In this document: in pieces, positions 57,122 to 64,000 of the stretch | Position numbering within the stretch: the first letter of the stretch is position 1 | Layout of the letters: the number at the start of each line of letters is the position of its first letter | Assembly: GCF_015546995.1 (NCBI RefSeq) | Contig: NZ_JADMUH010000002.1 | Coordinates: 1 to 64,000 of the forward strand | Reading direction: 5' to 3' | DNA: 64,000 nucleotides | Origin: Streptococcus infantis | GTDB lineage: Bacteria; Bacillota; Bacilli; Lactobacillales; Streptococcaceae | Translations under genes and position numbers: made by a program | Notes under the pieces: generated by a model | Databases searched by the model: none | Seen by the model: the letters and a program-made list of their open reading frames with translations, nothing else | What the model was told of the DNA's origin: nothing

Positions 57122-57177
57122 AAGGCTATTATATCAGCTTTCAAGTTGAGGAACAAGGGAGTTTCCTTAAGAAAGCG

Positions 57178-57206
57178 TTGCCTATATGTAAATAATCTGG
57201 TATAAT
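57178..57206 (+). promoter_or_regulatory. Promoter of the GNAT gene at 57230
   Basis: TTGCCT (57178-57183), 17-base spacer ending TGG, TATAAT (57201-57206). AAGGAGGG follows close to the start codon. Confidence 0.7.
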
Positions 57207-57229
57207 CGTGACAGAAAAGGAGGGTATGT

Positions 57230-57784
57230 ATGAGCTTAACAAGTCAGTTAATTACAGATGTATTCCCAGACCTTGAGAAAGTGGAACAATTAAACAAGGA
57301 GGCCTTCCCTGAAGAAGAACGCGTCTCTTTGGAAGAATTTTTAAGTTACCAGGATAGAGATGACGCCCACTTTTTCGCCTTTTATAACGAAGAAGAATTT
57401 GTCGGCTTCGCTTTTGCCATTTCTAATCAAAAAGCTTTCTACATTAGTTTCTTTGCCATTATGCCCCATCTCCGCAGTCATGGGTACGGGAGAGAAATCA
57501 TTGAAAAACTCATTGATTTTTACCAGCGTACCATGATTCTTGAAGTGGAGCGATTAGACGAAGACTGTGACAATCTTGAACAAAGAAAATCCCGCATGGA
57601 CTTTTACTTACAAAATGGCTTTAAAACTGCCAACGCCTTCTTGGAATACGAGGGAATGAGTTTCGAAATTCTCTATCGTGGCGACCACTTTGATGAAGAG
57701 GCCTATCGGAACATCTTTCAAAAATTGCAAGAAGAGAACTACTTCGACTTTCGTATCGAATACCGACGCTTTAGTGACCACTAG
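57230..57784 (+). CDS. GNAT family N-acetyltransferase
   Basis: A 184-residue GNAT protein. The fold is read from FFAFYNEEEFVGFAFAISNQ, FYISFFAIMPHLRSHGYGRE (motif A with R-x-x-G-x-G/A) and MDFYLQNGFKTA. The C-terminal ~35 residues form an extra helix and strand (RNIFQKLQEENYFDFRIEYR). The substrate is unknown. It has its own promoter and a terminator shared with recA. It lies where dinF lies in pneumococcus, convergent to recA. Confidence 0.85.
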   Translation: MSLTSQLITDVFPDLEKVEQLNKEAFPEEERVSLEEFLSYQDRDDAHFFAFYNEEEFVGFAFAISNQKAFYISFFAIMPHLRSHGYGREIIEKLIDFYQRTMILEVERLDEDCDNLEQRKSRMDFYLQNGFKTANAFLEYEGMSFEILYRGDHFDEEAYRNIFQKLQEENYFDFRIEYRRFSDH

Positions 57785-57796
57785 TCAACACGAAAT

Positions 57797-57832
57797 AAAA
57801 AAAGTAGCAGTTTTACTGCTACTTTTCTTTTT
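57797..57832. terminator. Bidirectional terminator between GNAT and recA
   Basis: AAAAGTAGCAG and CTGCTACTTTT pair around a short loop, with A and T runs on the two sides. Confidence 0.85.
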
Positions 57833-58979
57833 ATTCTTCAATTTCAATTTCAAGAGCATCGCCCAAATCAAGTGTTACTTCTTGGTTAGATTCTGCATCA
57901 GCTGCTGCACTTGCTTTAGAACCTTCTTCCTCTTCAATTAAACCATATTGAACACGGACTTGGTGGTCAATTTCATCAAAGATTTCTGGGTGATCTGCCA
58001 AGTATTTCTTAGCATTCTCAGAACCTTGTCCGATTTTTTCACCCTTGTATGAGTACCAAGCACCTGCTTTTTGGATAATATCCAAATCACTAGCAATCTT
58101 CAAGAGTTCACCAGTTCTAGAAATCCCTTCACCATACATGATTTCAACAAGAGCTTCTTTGAACGGTGGAGCCACCTTGTTTTTCACAACTTTAATCTTA
58201 GTTTCTTTACCAACGTTCGTATCTTTTTGATCACCAGTTCCCTTGATTTGTGTACTTCCACGCACATCCAAACGGACTGAAGCATAGAATTTAAGGGCGC
58301 GTCCACCAGGAGTTGTTTCTGGATTTCCAAACATAACCCCTACTTTTTCACGCAACTGGTTGATGAAGATAGCAATTGTCTTTGTCTTGTTGATAGAAGC
58401 ACCGAGTTTACGCATAGCTTGGCTCATCATACGAGCTTGAAGACCAACGTGGCTATCTCCGATATCTCCATCGATTTCCGCACGAGGTACAAGAGCTGCA
58501 ACTGAGTCAATAACCACAAGGTCAACCGCACCTGAGTCGATCAATTTCCCTGCAATTTCAAGACCTTGCTCACCTGAGTCTGGTTGTGACAAGAGCAATT
58601 CGTCAATGTTAACCCCAAGAGCTGCTGCATAGGCTGGGTCAAGAGCGTGTTCCGCATCTATAAAGGCTGCAATTCCACCTTCTTTTTGTGCTTGCGCTAC
58701 AGCGTGAAGGGCAACTGTTGTCTTACCTGATGACTCTGGACCGTAGATTTCGATGATACGCCCCTTTGGATAACCACCTGAACCGAGTGCAATATCAAGT
58801 GCCAAAGAGCCTGAACTCATCACTTGCACTTTTTGCTCTGCTCTCTCACCCAAGCGCATGATTGAACCCTTACCAAAATCTTTTTCAATCAATTTAAGAG
58901 CATCATTCAAAGCTTTTTCACGATCAGCTCCAAATTTTTTCCCAATTTCATCTAATTTTTTTGTTGGTTTTTTCGCCAT
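57831..58979 (-). CDS. recA: Recombinase RecA
   Basis: A 382-residue recombinase that coats single-stranded DNA, drives strand exchange in repair and natural transformation, and triggers LexA-type autocleavage. Walker A is GPESSGKTT, the MAW-region and L1/L2 loops are intact ([21 protein letters not shown]), and the acidic C-terminal tail is typical. The ATG has GGAG upstream. Its own extended -10 (TGATATAAT, minus strand, 59021-59029) lies just past the end of cinA. It can also be read from cinA, which has a com-box, as in the pneumococcal cinA-recA operon. Confidence 0.98.
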   Translation of the reverse strand: MAKKPTKKLDEIGKKFGADREKALNDALKLIEKDFGKGSIMRLGERAEQKVQVMSSGSLALDIALGSGGYPKGRIIEIYGPESSGKTTVALHAVAQAQKEGGIAAFIDAEHALDPAYAAALGVNIDELLLSQPDSGEQGLEIAGKLIDSGAVDLVVIDSVAALVPRAEIDGDIGDSHVGLQARMMSQAMRKLGASINKTKTIAIFINQLREKVGVMFGNPETTPGGRALKFYASVRLDVRGSTQIKGTGDQKDTNVGKETKIKVVKNKVAPPFKEALVEIMYGEGISRTGELLKIASDLDIIQKAGAWYSYKGEKIGQGSENAKKYLADHPEIFDEIDHQVRVQYGLIEEEEGSKASAAADAESNQEVTLDLGDALEIEIEE

Positions 58980-59020
58980 TTTGTTCTCCTATATTTTAAT
59001 GATTCTAAGAACCTTCTTCT

Positions 59021-59029
59021 ATTATATCA
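59021..59029 (-). promoter_or_regulatory. recA basal promoter (extended -10)
   Basis: TGATATAAT on the minus strand in the 54-base gap between cinA and recA, allowing recA to be expressed without cinA. Confidence 0.65.
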
Positions 59030-59033
59030 AAAG

Positions 59034-60290
59034 TCAGTCACTTAATAAAGCTTTGCGAACTAAGTTAAACGCATGCATAACCGCAATTTTACGAACATCT
59101 GCTCGACTTCTTCCAGCTATATTGACCTGAACAACTTCTGTGCCTGATACTTGAGACAAACCGATAAAAACTGTACCAGCAGGATGGCCTTCTAGACTAT
59201 CCGGACCAGCCACTCCTGTCAAGCTAACTCCAAAGTCTGATTGAGTTTTAAGCCGTGCCTGATCTGCCATTTTTTCCGCCGTAAAGGCTGAAACAACTCC
59301 ATGTTTTTCCAACTCTACTTGTGGAATATCTAACATCTTAGCCTTTTCTTCCAGACTATAAGTGACAAAACCACCTTTGAAGATAGCTGACACTCCCGAA
59401 AAGTCTGCCAAAGTTGCTTGAAAAAGCCCTGCTGTCAAACTTTCCGCAGCCGTTATGGTTTTATGCTGCTTTTTCAACTCCTCAACAACTACACTAGCTA
59501 GACTCGCTTCCTCACCATAACCATAGCAGATATCCTTTAAAGCAACACCTTCAAAAGTCTGGCGGGCAAGAATTTGATCCTCCAGATTATCCAAAGCTTT
59601 TCTAGCCTCGCTCTCACTGCGAGCCTTTGTAGACAAGCGCAGAGTCACTTCTCCTATTTTTGCATAAGGTGCCAAAGTTGGATCAGTCTGCTCTTCAATC
59701 AAATCTGACAGAATCGTTACTAGCTGGCTCTCGCCAATGCCAAAGAAACGAAGCACACGTGAGTACAACTTAGCTCCAGTTGTCAATCTCGGAAGCAATT
59801 CATTTAAAACCATGGGTTTTAGTTCGCTTGGTGGCCCTGGTAGGACAACATAGGTCACGCCAGCCACCTCAATCATGCCTCCGACTGCTAGTCCCGTTTC
59901 ATTGGGTAGCGAAGTTGAACCCTCAACGATTTGAGCTTGGCGTTCATTATTTGGAGTTCGAGCATAGTCTGGGCGATGAGCAAAGAAATCATCTAATTTA
60001 GCCTGTGCTTGAGCATCAAAAGTCAAATCACGCCCTAGAAATTGTGCCAAGGTTTGTTTGGTCAAGTCATCCTCTGTTGGACCTAGTCCTCCCGTTAGGA
60101 TAACTAAATCACTCCGTTTCTGAGCAATTTCCAACAAGGATAAGAGACGAGATTCATTATCTCCTACAGCCGTTTGGAAGTAGACATCAACACCGATTTC
60201 AGCCAACTTTTCAGATAAAAACTGAGCATTGGTATTGACGATTTGACCTGTTAGAATTTCTGTCCCAACAGCTATTATTTCCGCTTTCAT
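59034..60290 (-). CDS. cinA: Competence/damage-inducible protein CinA
   Basis: A 418-residue protein. The N-terminal COG1058 nucleotide-binding domain is [20 protein letters not shown] and [14 protein letters not shown]. The C-terminal CinA domain carries [20 protein letters not shown] and [20 protein letters not shown], the nicotinamide-nucleotide amidase region. In pneumococcus CinA interacts with RecA during competence. AGGAGG lies close before the ATG, and a com-box-like sequence (TCCGAATA, one change from TACGAATA) is 18 bases upstream. It is the first gene of a cinA-recA pair. Confidence 0.95.
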   Translation of the reverse strand: MKAEIIAVGTEILTGQIVNTNAQFLSEKLAEIGVDVYFQTAVGDNESRLLSLLEIAQKRSDLVILTGGLGPTEDDLTKQTLAQFLGRDLTFDAQAQAKLDDFFAHRPDYARTPNNERQAQIVEGSTSLPNETGLAVGGMIEVAGVTYVVLPGPPSELKPMVLNELLPRLTTGAKLYSRVLRFFGIGESQLVTILSDLIEEQTDPTLAPYAKIGEVTLRLSTKARSESEARKALDNLEDQILARQTFEGVALKDICYGYGEEASLASVVVEELKKQHKTITAAESLTAGLFQATLADFSGVSAIFKGGFVTYSLEEKAKMLDIPQVELEKHGVVSAFTAEKMADQARLKTQSDFGVSLTGVAGPDSLEGHPAGTVFIGLSQVSGTEVVQVNIAGRSRADVRKIAVMHAFNLVRKALLSD

Positions 60291-60308
60291 TTTTTCCTCC
60301 TACTTATC

Positions 60309-60316
60309 TATTCGGA
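60309..60316 (-). promoter_or_regulatory. Com-box-like element for ComX
   Basis: TCCGAATA on the minus strand differs in one base from the ComX (SigX) core TACGAATA and lies at the proper place upstream of cinA. Confidence 0.6.
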
Positions 60317-60324
60317 TTTCTTTG

Positions 60325-60353
60325 AAAAAATCGCAGGAAAATTCCTACGATTT
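60325..60353 (-). terminator. Terminator of the tsaE-GNAT-lytR operon
   Basis: On the minus strand AAATCGTAGGAA and TTCCTGCGATTT form a 12-bp stem (one G-T pair) followed by a T run. Confidence 0.85.
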
Positions 60354-60366
60354 GAGTATTCATTTC

Positions 60367-61425
60367 TTATTGTTCTTGTTGTCCTTGTAGTCCTTGTTGT
60401 TCCTGAACTGCAACAGAACCATCCGTTTGCGGCAAACGACCATAAATATTTTCATACAAGACTACATTTGTCTCCAATTCGGTAATTTCTGGTTTGTCCA
60501 ATGAACGACGTAAAAGATTTTGCATCTCTAACATATGCTCAGATGTCACGATTTGGTATGATATCCCGTCAATCATTGCATCTTCTCCGCGCAATTGCTG
60601 AGAATCAATATTTTTAAAGGAATCTTGATAACCCATCAATTGAGGGATTGTTGTAGTCGTAATCTCGATATTTGTCTGCATATTGTCGCTAAGAGCCTTC
60701 AGAATTTCTTGGTAGTGACTGACACTATTCAAACTAAGGATTTTTTCGACAATCTTTTGAATGACTTCGCGCTGACGTTTCTGACGGCCGTAGTCTCCCT
60801 CTGGATCCTGATAGCGCATGCGTGAATACACCAGAGCCTCTTCACCATTTAATGTTTGCTCTCCAACCCCGATAGAAATCGTGTTAAATGGTTCCTGGTC
60901 TTGGATAGAGATTGGGAAACCTAGAGTGTTGTTTACTGTGATACCTCCGACAGCATCAACCATTCTTTGAAGACCGTGCATATTGACCATCACATAGCGG
61001 TCGATATGGATATTCATCATTTTTTGAATGGTCGATATGGCAAGCTCTGCCCCACCATCAGCATAGGCAGCGTTGAGTTTAGCTTCTCTAACACTACCAT
61101 CTGGTTGTTGGATTTGTGTCAGAATATCACGTTCCAAACTCATCATAACGACTTTCTTGGTTTTAGGATTCACTGTTACCAAGATCATTGAATCACTATT
61201 TCCTGCCCATGGGTCTGTACGTTCAACATTCCCCGTATCTACCCCCATCAATAGGATTGTCAATGGTTCAGTTGCCTCGATAACCTTGGTTTCTTCTCCG
61301 ATTTGTTTATAAGTTTTGGCTAAAGTCTGTGTACTTTGGTGGTAGATAGTATAGGCATAAGCTCCTACACCAAGCACTGTCACAAGAACAAAGCCTAAAA
61401 ACATTCCGATTATTTTTTTTGCCAT
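60367..61425 (-). CDS. LytR-CpsA-Psr (LCP) family protein
   Basis: A 352-residue membrane-anchored enzyme: one N-terminal membrane segment (residues 5-27), then an extracellular LCP domain with LLMGVDTGNVERTD, GNSDSMILVTVNPKTKKV, LERDIL, NAAYADGG, YVMVNMHG and YSRMRYQDPEGDYGRQKRQR. LCP proteins move teichoic acids or capsule from lipid carriers to peptidoglycan. The C-terminal end is Gln-rich (VQEQQGLQGQQEQ). It is last in an operon with a GNAT (4-base gap) and tsaE, the same order as the pneumococcal lytR locus next to cinA as I recall it. Confidence 0.93.
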   Translation of the reverse strand: MAKKIIGMFLGFVLVTVLGVGAYAYTIYHQSTQTLAKTYKQIGEETKVIEATEPLTILLMGVDTGNVERTDPWAGNSDSMILVTVNPKTKKVVMMSLERDILTQIQQPDGSVREAKLNAAYADGGAELAISTIQKMMNIHIDRYVMVNMHGLQRMVDAVGGITVNNTLGFPISIQDQEPFNTISIGVGEQTLNGEEALVYSRMRYQDPEGDYGRQKRQREVIQKIVEKILSLNSVSHYQEILKALSDNMQTNIEITTTTIPQLMGYQDSFKNIDSQQLRGEDAMIDGISYQIVTSEHMLEMQNLLRRSLDKPEITELETNVVLYENIYGRLPQTDGSVAVQEQQGLQGQQEQ

Positions 61426-61429
61426 ACAT

Positions 61430-61951
61430 TTATTCGTCTATCAGTCGACCCATCAGGTAAACATCAAGAAACTCTCCTCCTTCTATACAAGCACCGCGTT
61501 CCTGCTGACCTTCAATGATGAAGCCCAGCTTTTTATATAGATGAACAGCTGCCAGATTTCGTTTTTGAACTGTCAATTGTAAACGTCGAATACTTCCACT
61601 CGACTGGGCCCACTCAATAGCTTCTTCCATCAAGATACTACCAAGACCATTTCCCCAATAGGCTTTTTTGATACCCAAAAAGATATCCCCAATATGCCGC
61701 ACTCGCGGACGTTGATCAGCCGTTATATTGATCACTCCTGCCAATTCTTCATTCAAATAAGCTAGTAAAGTAATCTGATTATCCGACTGGGCCTGCTTAT
61801 CAATAAAACGCTGCATTTCGGATTCACTCATTGCAATTCCATTTTCATCCAGACTGGTAAAACTAGACTCATGACCAATCTGATCCAAAAGTGCAATAAG
61901 TTCTGTAGCATCTTGGGCTTCTGCTTCACGAATTAATAAATCATACTCCAT
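61430..61951 (-). CDS. GNAT family N-acetyltransferase
   Basis: A 173-residue GNAT protein. It has AGVINITADQRPRVRHIGDI, then KKAYWGNGLGSILMEEAIEW (motif A), then LQLTVQKRNLAAVHLYKKLG, giving the full fold. It overlaps the tsaE end by 11 bases and precedes the LCP gene by four. The substrate is unknown. Its operon partners suggest a housekeeping modification, though I cannot name it. Confidence 0.88.
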   Translation of the reverse strand: MEYDLLIREAEAQDATELIALLDQIGHESSFTSLDENGIAMSESEMQRFIDKQAQSDNQITLLAYLNEELAGVINITADQRPRVRHIGDIFLGIKKAYWGNGLGSILMEEAIEWAQSSGSIRRLQLTVQKRNLAAVHLYKKLGFIIEGQQERGACIEGGEFLDVYLMGRLIDE

Positions 61952-62384
61952 TCGTAAGCCTCTTCAAAAGTTCTGTCGCTCGTTGACCATGAGCATGAAA
62001 GACAACTTCACGGCCCTCACCATCTTTAAGAATTTCTAATTCCAGATAGTCGGCTGGAAGAGCCTCACCTAATAGGTGTCCCCACTCAATAACCGTCACA
62101 CCTGAACCAAAAAGAAATTCATCAAGGTCGATTGAATCTGCATCTCCTTCGATGCGGTAAACATCCAAGTGATATAAGGGTAGGCGTCCTTCATATTCTC
62201 GAACAATGGTATAAGTAGGACTTTTGATCATTTGATGAATCCCTAGTCCTTTAGCTAGACCTTTTGTTAATGTGGTTTTTCCAGCACCTAATTCACCAGT
62301 CAAAATCAATACATCATTTTTTTCAAGTAGACTACCCAACTCTTGTCCAAGAGCGATTAGTTCATCTTCATTTTTTGTGTGCAT
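61941..62384 (-). CDS. tsaE: tRNA threonylcarbamoyladenosine ATPase TsaE
   Basis: A 147-residue P-loop protein, the ATPase of the complex that makes t6A37 in tRNAs. Walker A is LTGELGAGKTTLTKGLA, the conserved middle is SPTYTIVREYEG with LYHLDVYRIE, and VIEWGH follows. The frame opens 12 codons further upstream, but relatives begin MxTKNE, as here at 62384. The extended -10 TGGTATAAT (minus strand, 62391-62399) ends six bases before this ATG and there is no ribosome site, so the mRNA is probably leaderless. If the upstream ATG were used, the -10 would lie inside the gene. Confidence 0.92.
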   Translation of the reverse strand: MHTKNEDELIALGQELGSLLEKNDVLILTGELGAGKTTLTKGLAKGLGIHQMIKSPTYTIVREYEGRLPLYHLDVYRIEGDADSIDLDEFLFGSGVTVIEWGHLLGEALPADYLELEILKDGEGREVVFHAHGQRATELLKRLTNGV

Positions 62385-62427
62385 GTTATTATTATACCAA
62401 AAAGTTTTCTTTTGCGACATTTCTAGT

Positions 62428-62464
62428 AATAAAAAAAGAGGAGTTTCCTCCTTCTTTTTTAAAG
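62428..62464 (-). terminator. Terminator of the purine permease gene
   Basis: AAAGAGGAG and CTCCTTCTTT pair with one mismatch around a short loop, with A and T runs on either side. Confidence 0.7.
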
Positions 62465-62473
62465 ATTTTGTCT

Positions 62474-63895
62474 TTAGTTTAGAGCCATGCTAATGTAGTT
62501 CAAGATGAACAAAGCATCCAAAATCCAAATCATGACATGCACTTCTTTGATTTGACCTTTAACAATCTTTGTCAAAGTATAAGTCAAGAAACCAACGGCA
62601 ATCCCTTGTGTGATTGAGTAGCTGAATCCCATAAAGATAGAAGTGAAGAAGGCTGGAACTGCTTCTGACATATCGTCCCAAGGGATATTTTTCAAGTTAG
62701 AGAGCATCATAATTCCGACAATAATCAAAATTGGTGCTGTCGCAGCTGAAGGAACAATCGCTAGAAGTGGGCTAAAGAAGCTTGATAGGGCAAAACAGAT
62801 AGCAACAACTAAGGCTGTCAATCCAGTACGTCCACCAGCACCGATCCCTGCTGCTGACTCAATATAAGTTGTAACGTTTGAAGTACCTGCAATGGCACCA
62901 ACTGATGTCGCCACCAAGTCAGAATATAGAGCCTTATCCAATTTAGCTGATTCATTGTTCTCACCACTTGTAGCGATGATACCAACTTTTTCACCTGTAC
63001 CGATAAGAGTACCAATTGTATCAAAAATATCAGTCAATGAGAAGGCAAGAATGGCCATCAAGGTTTCAGGTAAACGTGAAGTATTTGAAATCAGAGAACC
63101 CAAACCTTCTGAACCAAGGGCTGCACCAAATAAAGTTCCTAGGTCGTTAACTGCTGCTGAAAGATTGTTGCTAGCAAAATCGATTCCTGACAAATTAACA
63201 AGACCAACCGCAATAGCAAGGACTGTCGTTGTTAAGATAGAAAGGATGATCCCACCTTTGATACCTTTAACAACAAAGAAGATCGTAATAGCAAGACCTG
63301 CAAGAGCTACTAATACAGCTGGAGTATTGAAATCTACCAAACCTGGAACAGCTGCTGAGTTTGCAGTAAGAGCCGCTTGAGCCTTATCTGCTCCTTCACC
63401 TGCTACAGTATAAGTACCGGGGTCAATTGAGAATTTCAAAAGGCCAGCATTCTTGATACCAACATAAGCAAGGAAAACACCAATACCAGCTGAAATTGCT
63501 GAACGAAGTGTTGTAGGAATAGACTCAATGATCATTTTACGAACATTGGTCAATGTAATAATCAGTGAAATAACTCCACAGATGAAGACCATCCCAAGAG
63601 CTTCTTTCCAAGTATAACCCATCCCAAATACGACTGTAAAGGTAAAGAAGGCGTTAAGTCCCATACCTGGGGCTTGAGCATATGGCAAGTTAGCATAGAA
63701 GGCCATCATCAAAGTTCCCACAACAGAACCGATGATTGTTGCCAAGAATACACCCTGAACAGGCATTCCTGTTTGTGAAAGCATTTGAGGGTTTACAAAG
63801 AGAATATAACTCATTGCAAAGAAAGTTGTTAAACCAGCAAGAACCTCTGTACGGACATCTGTCCCGTGCTCTTTTAGTTTAAATAGTTTGTCCAT
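62474..63895 (-). CDS. NCS2 family purine (hypoxanthine/guanine) permease
   Basis: A 473-residue membrane protein with about 12-14 segments. The AzgA/PbuG-type signatures are visible: TEVLAGLTTFFAMSYILFVN at the N-terminus, YAQAPGMGLNAFFTFTVVFG, and LTDIFDTIGTLIGTGEKVG. These proteins import hypoxanthine, guanine or adenine with protons. A single-gene unit with a clear promoter (63933-63961, minus strand). The leader of about 30 bases leaves no room for a purine riboswitch, so control must be at the promoter if it exists. Confidence 0.92.
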   Translation of the reverse strand: MDKLFKLKEHGTDVRTEVLAGLTTFFAMSYILFVNPQMLSQTGMPVQGVFLATIIGSVVGTLMMAFYANLPYAQAPGMGLNAFFTFTVVFGMGYTWKEALGMVFICGVISLIITLTNVRKMIIESIPTTLRSAISAGIGVFLAYVGIKNAGLLKFSIDPGTYTVAGEGADKAQAALTANSAAVPGLVDFNTPAVLVALAGLAITIFFVVKGIKGGIILSILTTTVLAIAVGLVNLSGIDFASNNLSAAVNDLGTLFGAALGSEGLGSLISNTSRLPETLMAILAFSLTDIFDTIGTLIGTGEKVGIIATSGENNESAKLDKALYSDLVATSVGAIAGTSNVTTYIESAAGIGAGGRTGLTALVVAICFALSSFFSPLLAIVPSAATAPILIIVGIMMLSNLKNIPWDDMSEAVPAFFTSIFMGFSYSITQGIAVGFLTYTLTKIVKGQIKEVHVMIWILDALFILNYISMALN

Positions 63896-63932
63896 TTTTA
63901 ATCTCCTTTGTCATTTTACGAACAATATGACT

Positions 63933-63961
63933 ATTATATCATCAATCATTCATATTTTCAA
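63933..63961 (-). promoter_or_regulatory. Promoter of the purine permease gene
   Basis: On the minus strand TTGAAA (63956-63961), a 17-base spacer ending in TGA, and TATAAT (63933-63938). No PurR-type box is evident in the visible sequence, which ends at 64000. Confidence 0.75.
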
Positions 63962-64000
63962 GGTATTTTTCTTGAATTATAAAAATCTTATCAGATATTA

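Noticed and set aside
62892-63380. 162-codon frame antisense to the purine permease gene
   Set aside because: A shadow of a membrane protein gene, without start signals.
63896-64000. Purine riboswitch ahead of the purine permease
   Set aside because: The promoter lies so close to the gene that the leader is only about 30 bases long.

Overview
The window reads as chromosome of a mitis-group Streptococcus (S. mitis / S. oralis / S. pneumoniae relatives). The proteins (PBP1b, DapH, RseP, UppS, CinA-RecA, GpsA-GalU, FakA) match what I remember of pneumococcal proteins closely. The DNA is AT-rich, and most promoters carry the extended -10 (TGnTATAAT) typical of streptococci. Two things argue against S. 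pneumoniae itself: recA is followed by an acetyltransferase and a MATE gene instead of dinF-lytA, and PBP1b has an Asn-rich tail. This is judged from memory, not from a search.

Layout. 1-3870: an ABC-2 exporter on the minus strand flanked by two related small-peptide genes, two GNAT acetyltransferases, and yjdF behind a yjdF-type riboswitch. 3871-10484: leuS and a ferric-iron type ABC importer. 10633-19342: gpsA-galU, then pbp1b, an EamA permease, the acetylated diaminopimelate genes, a 5-formyl-THF cyclo-ligase and a rhomboid protease; most serve cell-wall precursors and lipids. 19422-25623: a GH1 glucosidase and the proS-rseP-cdsA-uppS set. 25837-31270: a helix-hairpin-helix protein, then a T-box operon of a flavin-reductase/GNAT fusion, a HEPN-like protein and valS. 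31331-36904: a defence island with a PARIS-like AriA/AriB pair and a type II restriction-modification pair. 36965-40654: a NarL-type two-component system with its own ABC-2 exporter and two small membrane proteins. 40796-44404: fakA, an Asp23-family gene, rpmB, and a LytTR regulator with a LiaF-like membrane protein.

44479-49592 is a foreign insert between two copies of the 3' end of a PAP2 phosphatase gene. It carries an LPXTG surface protein with a SEC10/PgrA domain, an IS3 remnant split at its orfA start codon by an IS200/IS605 element whose transposase has in-frame stops, and a decayed second surface-protein gene. From 49418 the core resumes: intact pap2, a heterodimeric ABC exporter under a MarR regulator with a visible operator array, yebC, a MATE exporter, recA-cinA with a com-box, an LCP-family protein, a GNAT, tsaE and a purine permease.

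The parts most worth following up are the defence genes around valS (HEPN-like gene in a T-box operon, PARIS next to restriction-modification), the small-peptide/ABC locus at the left edge, the surface-protein insert at pap2, the MarR operator cluster, and two apparently leaderless genes (MATE exporter and tsaE). No tRNA, rRNA or CRISPR array was seen.
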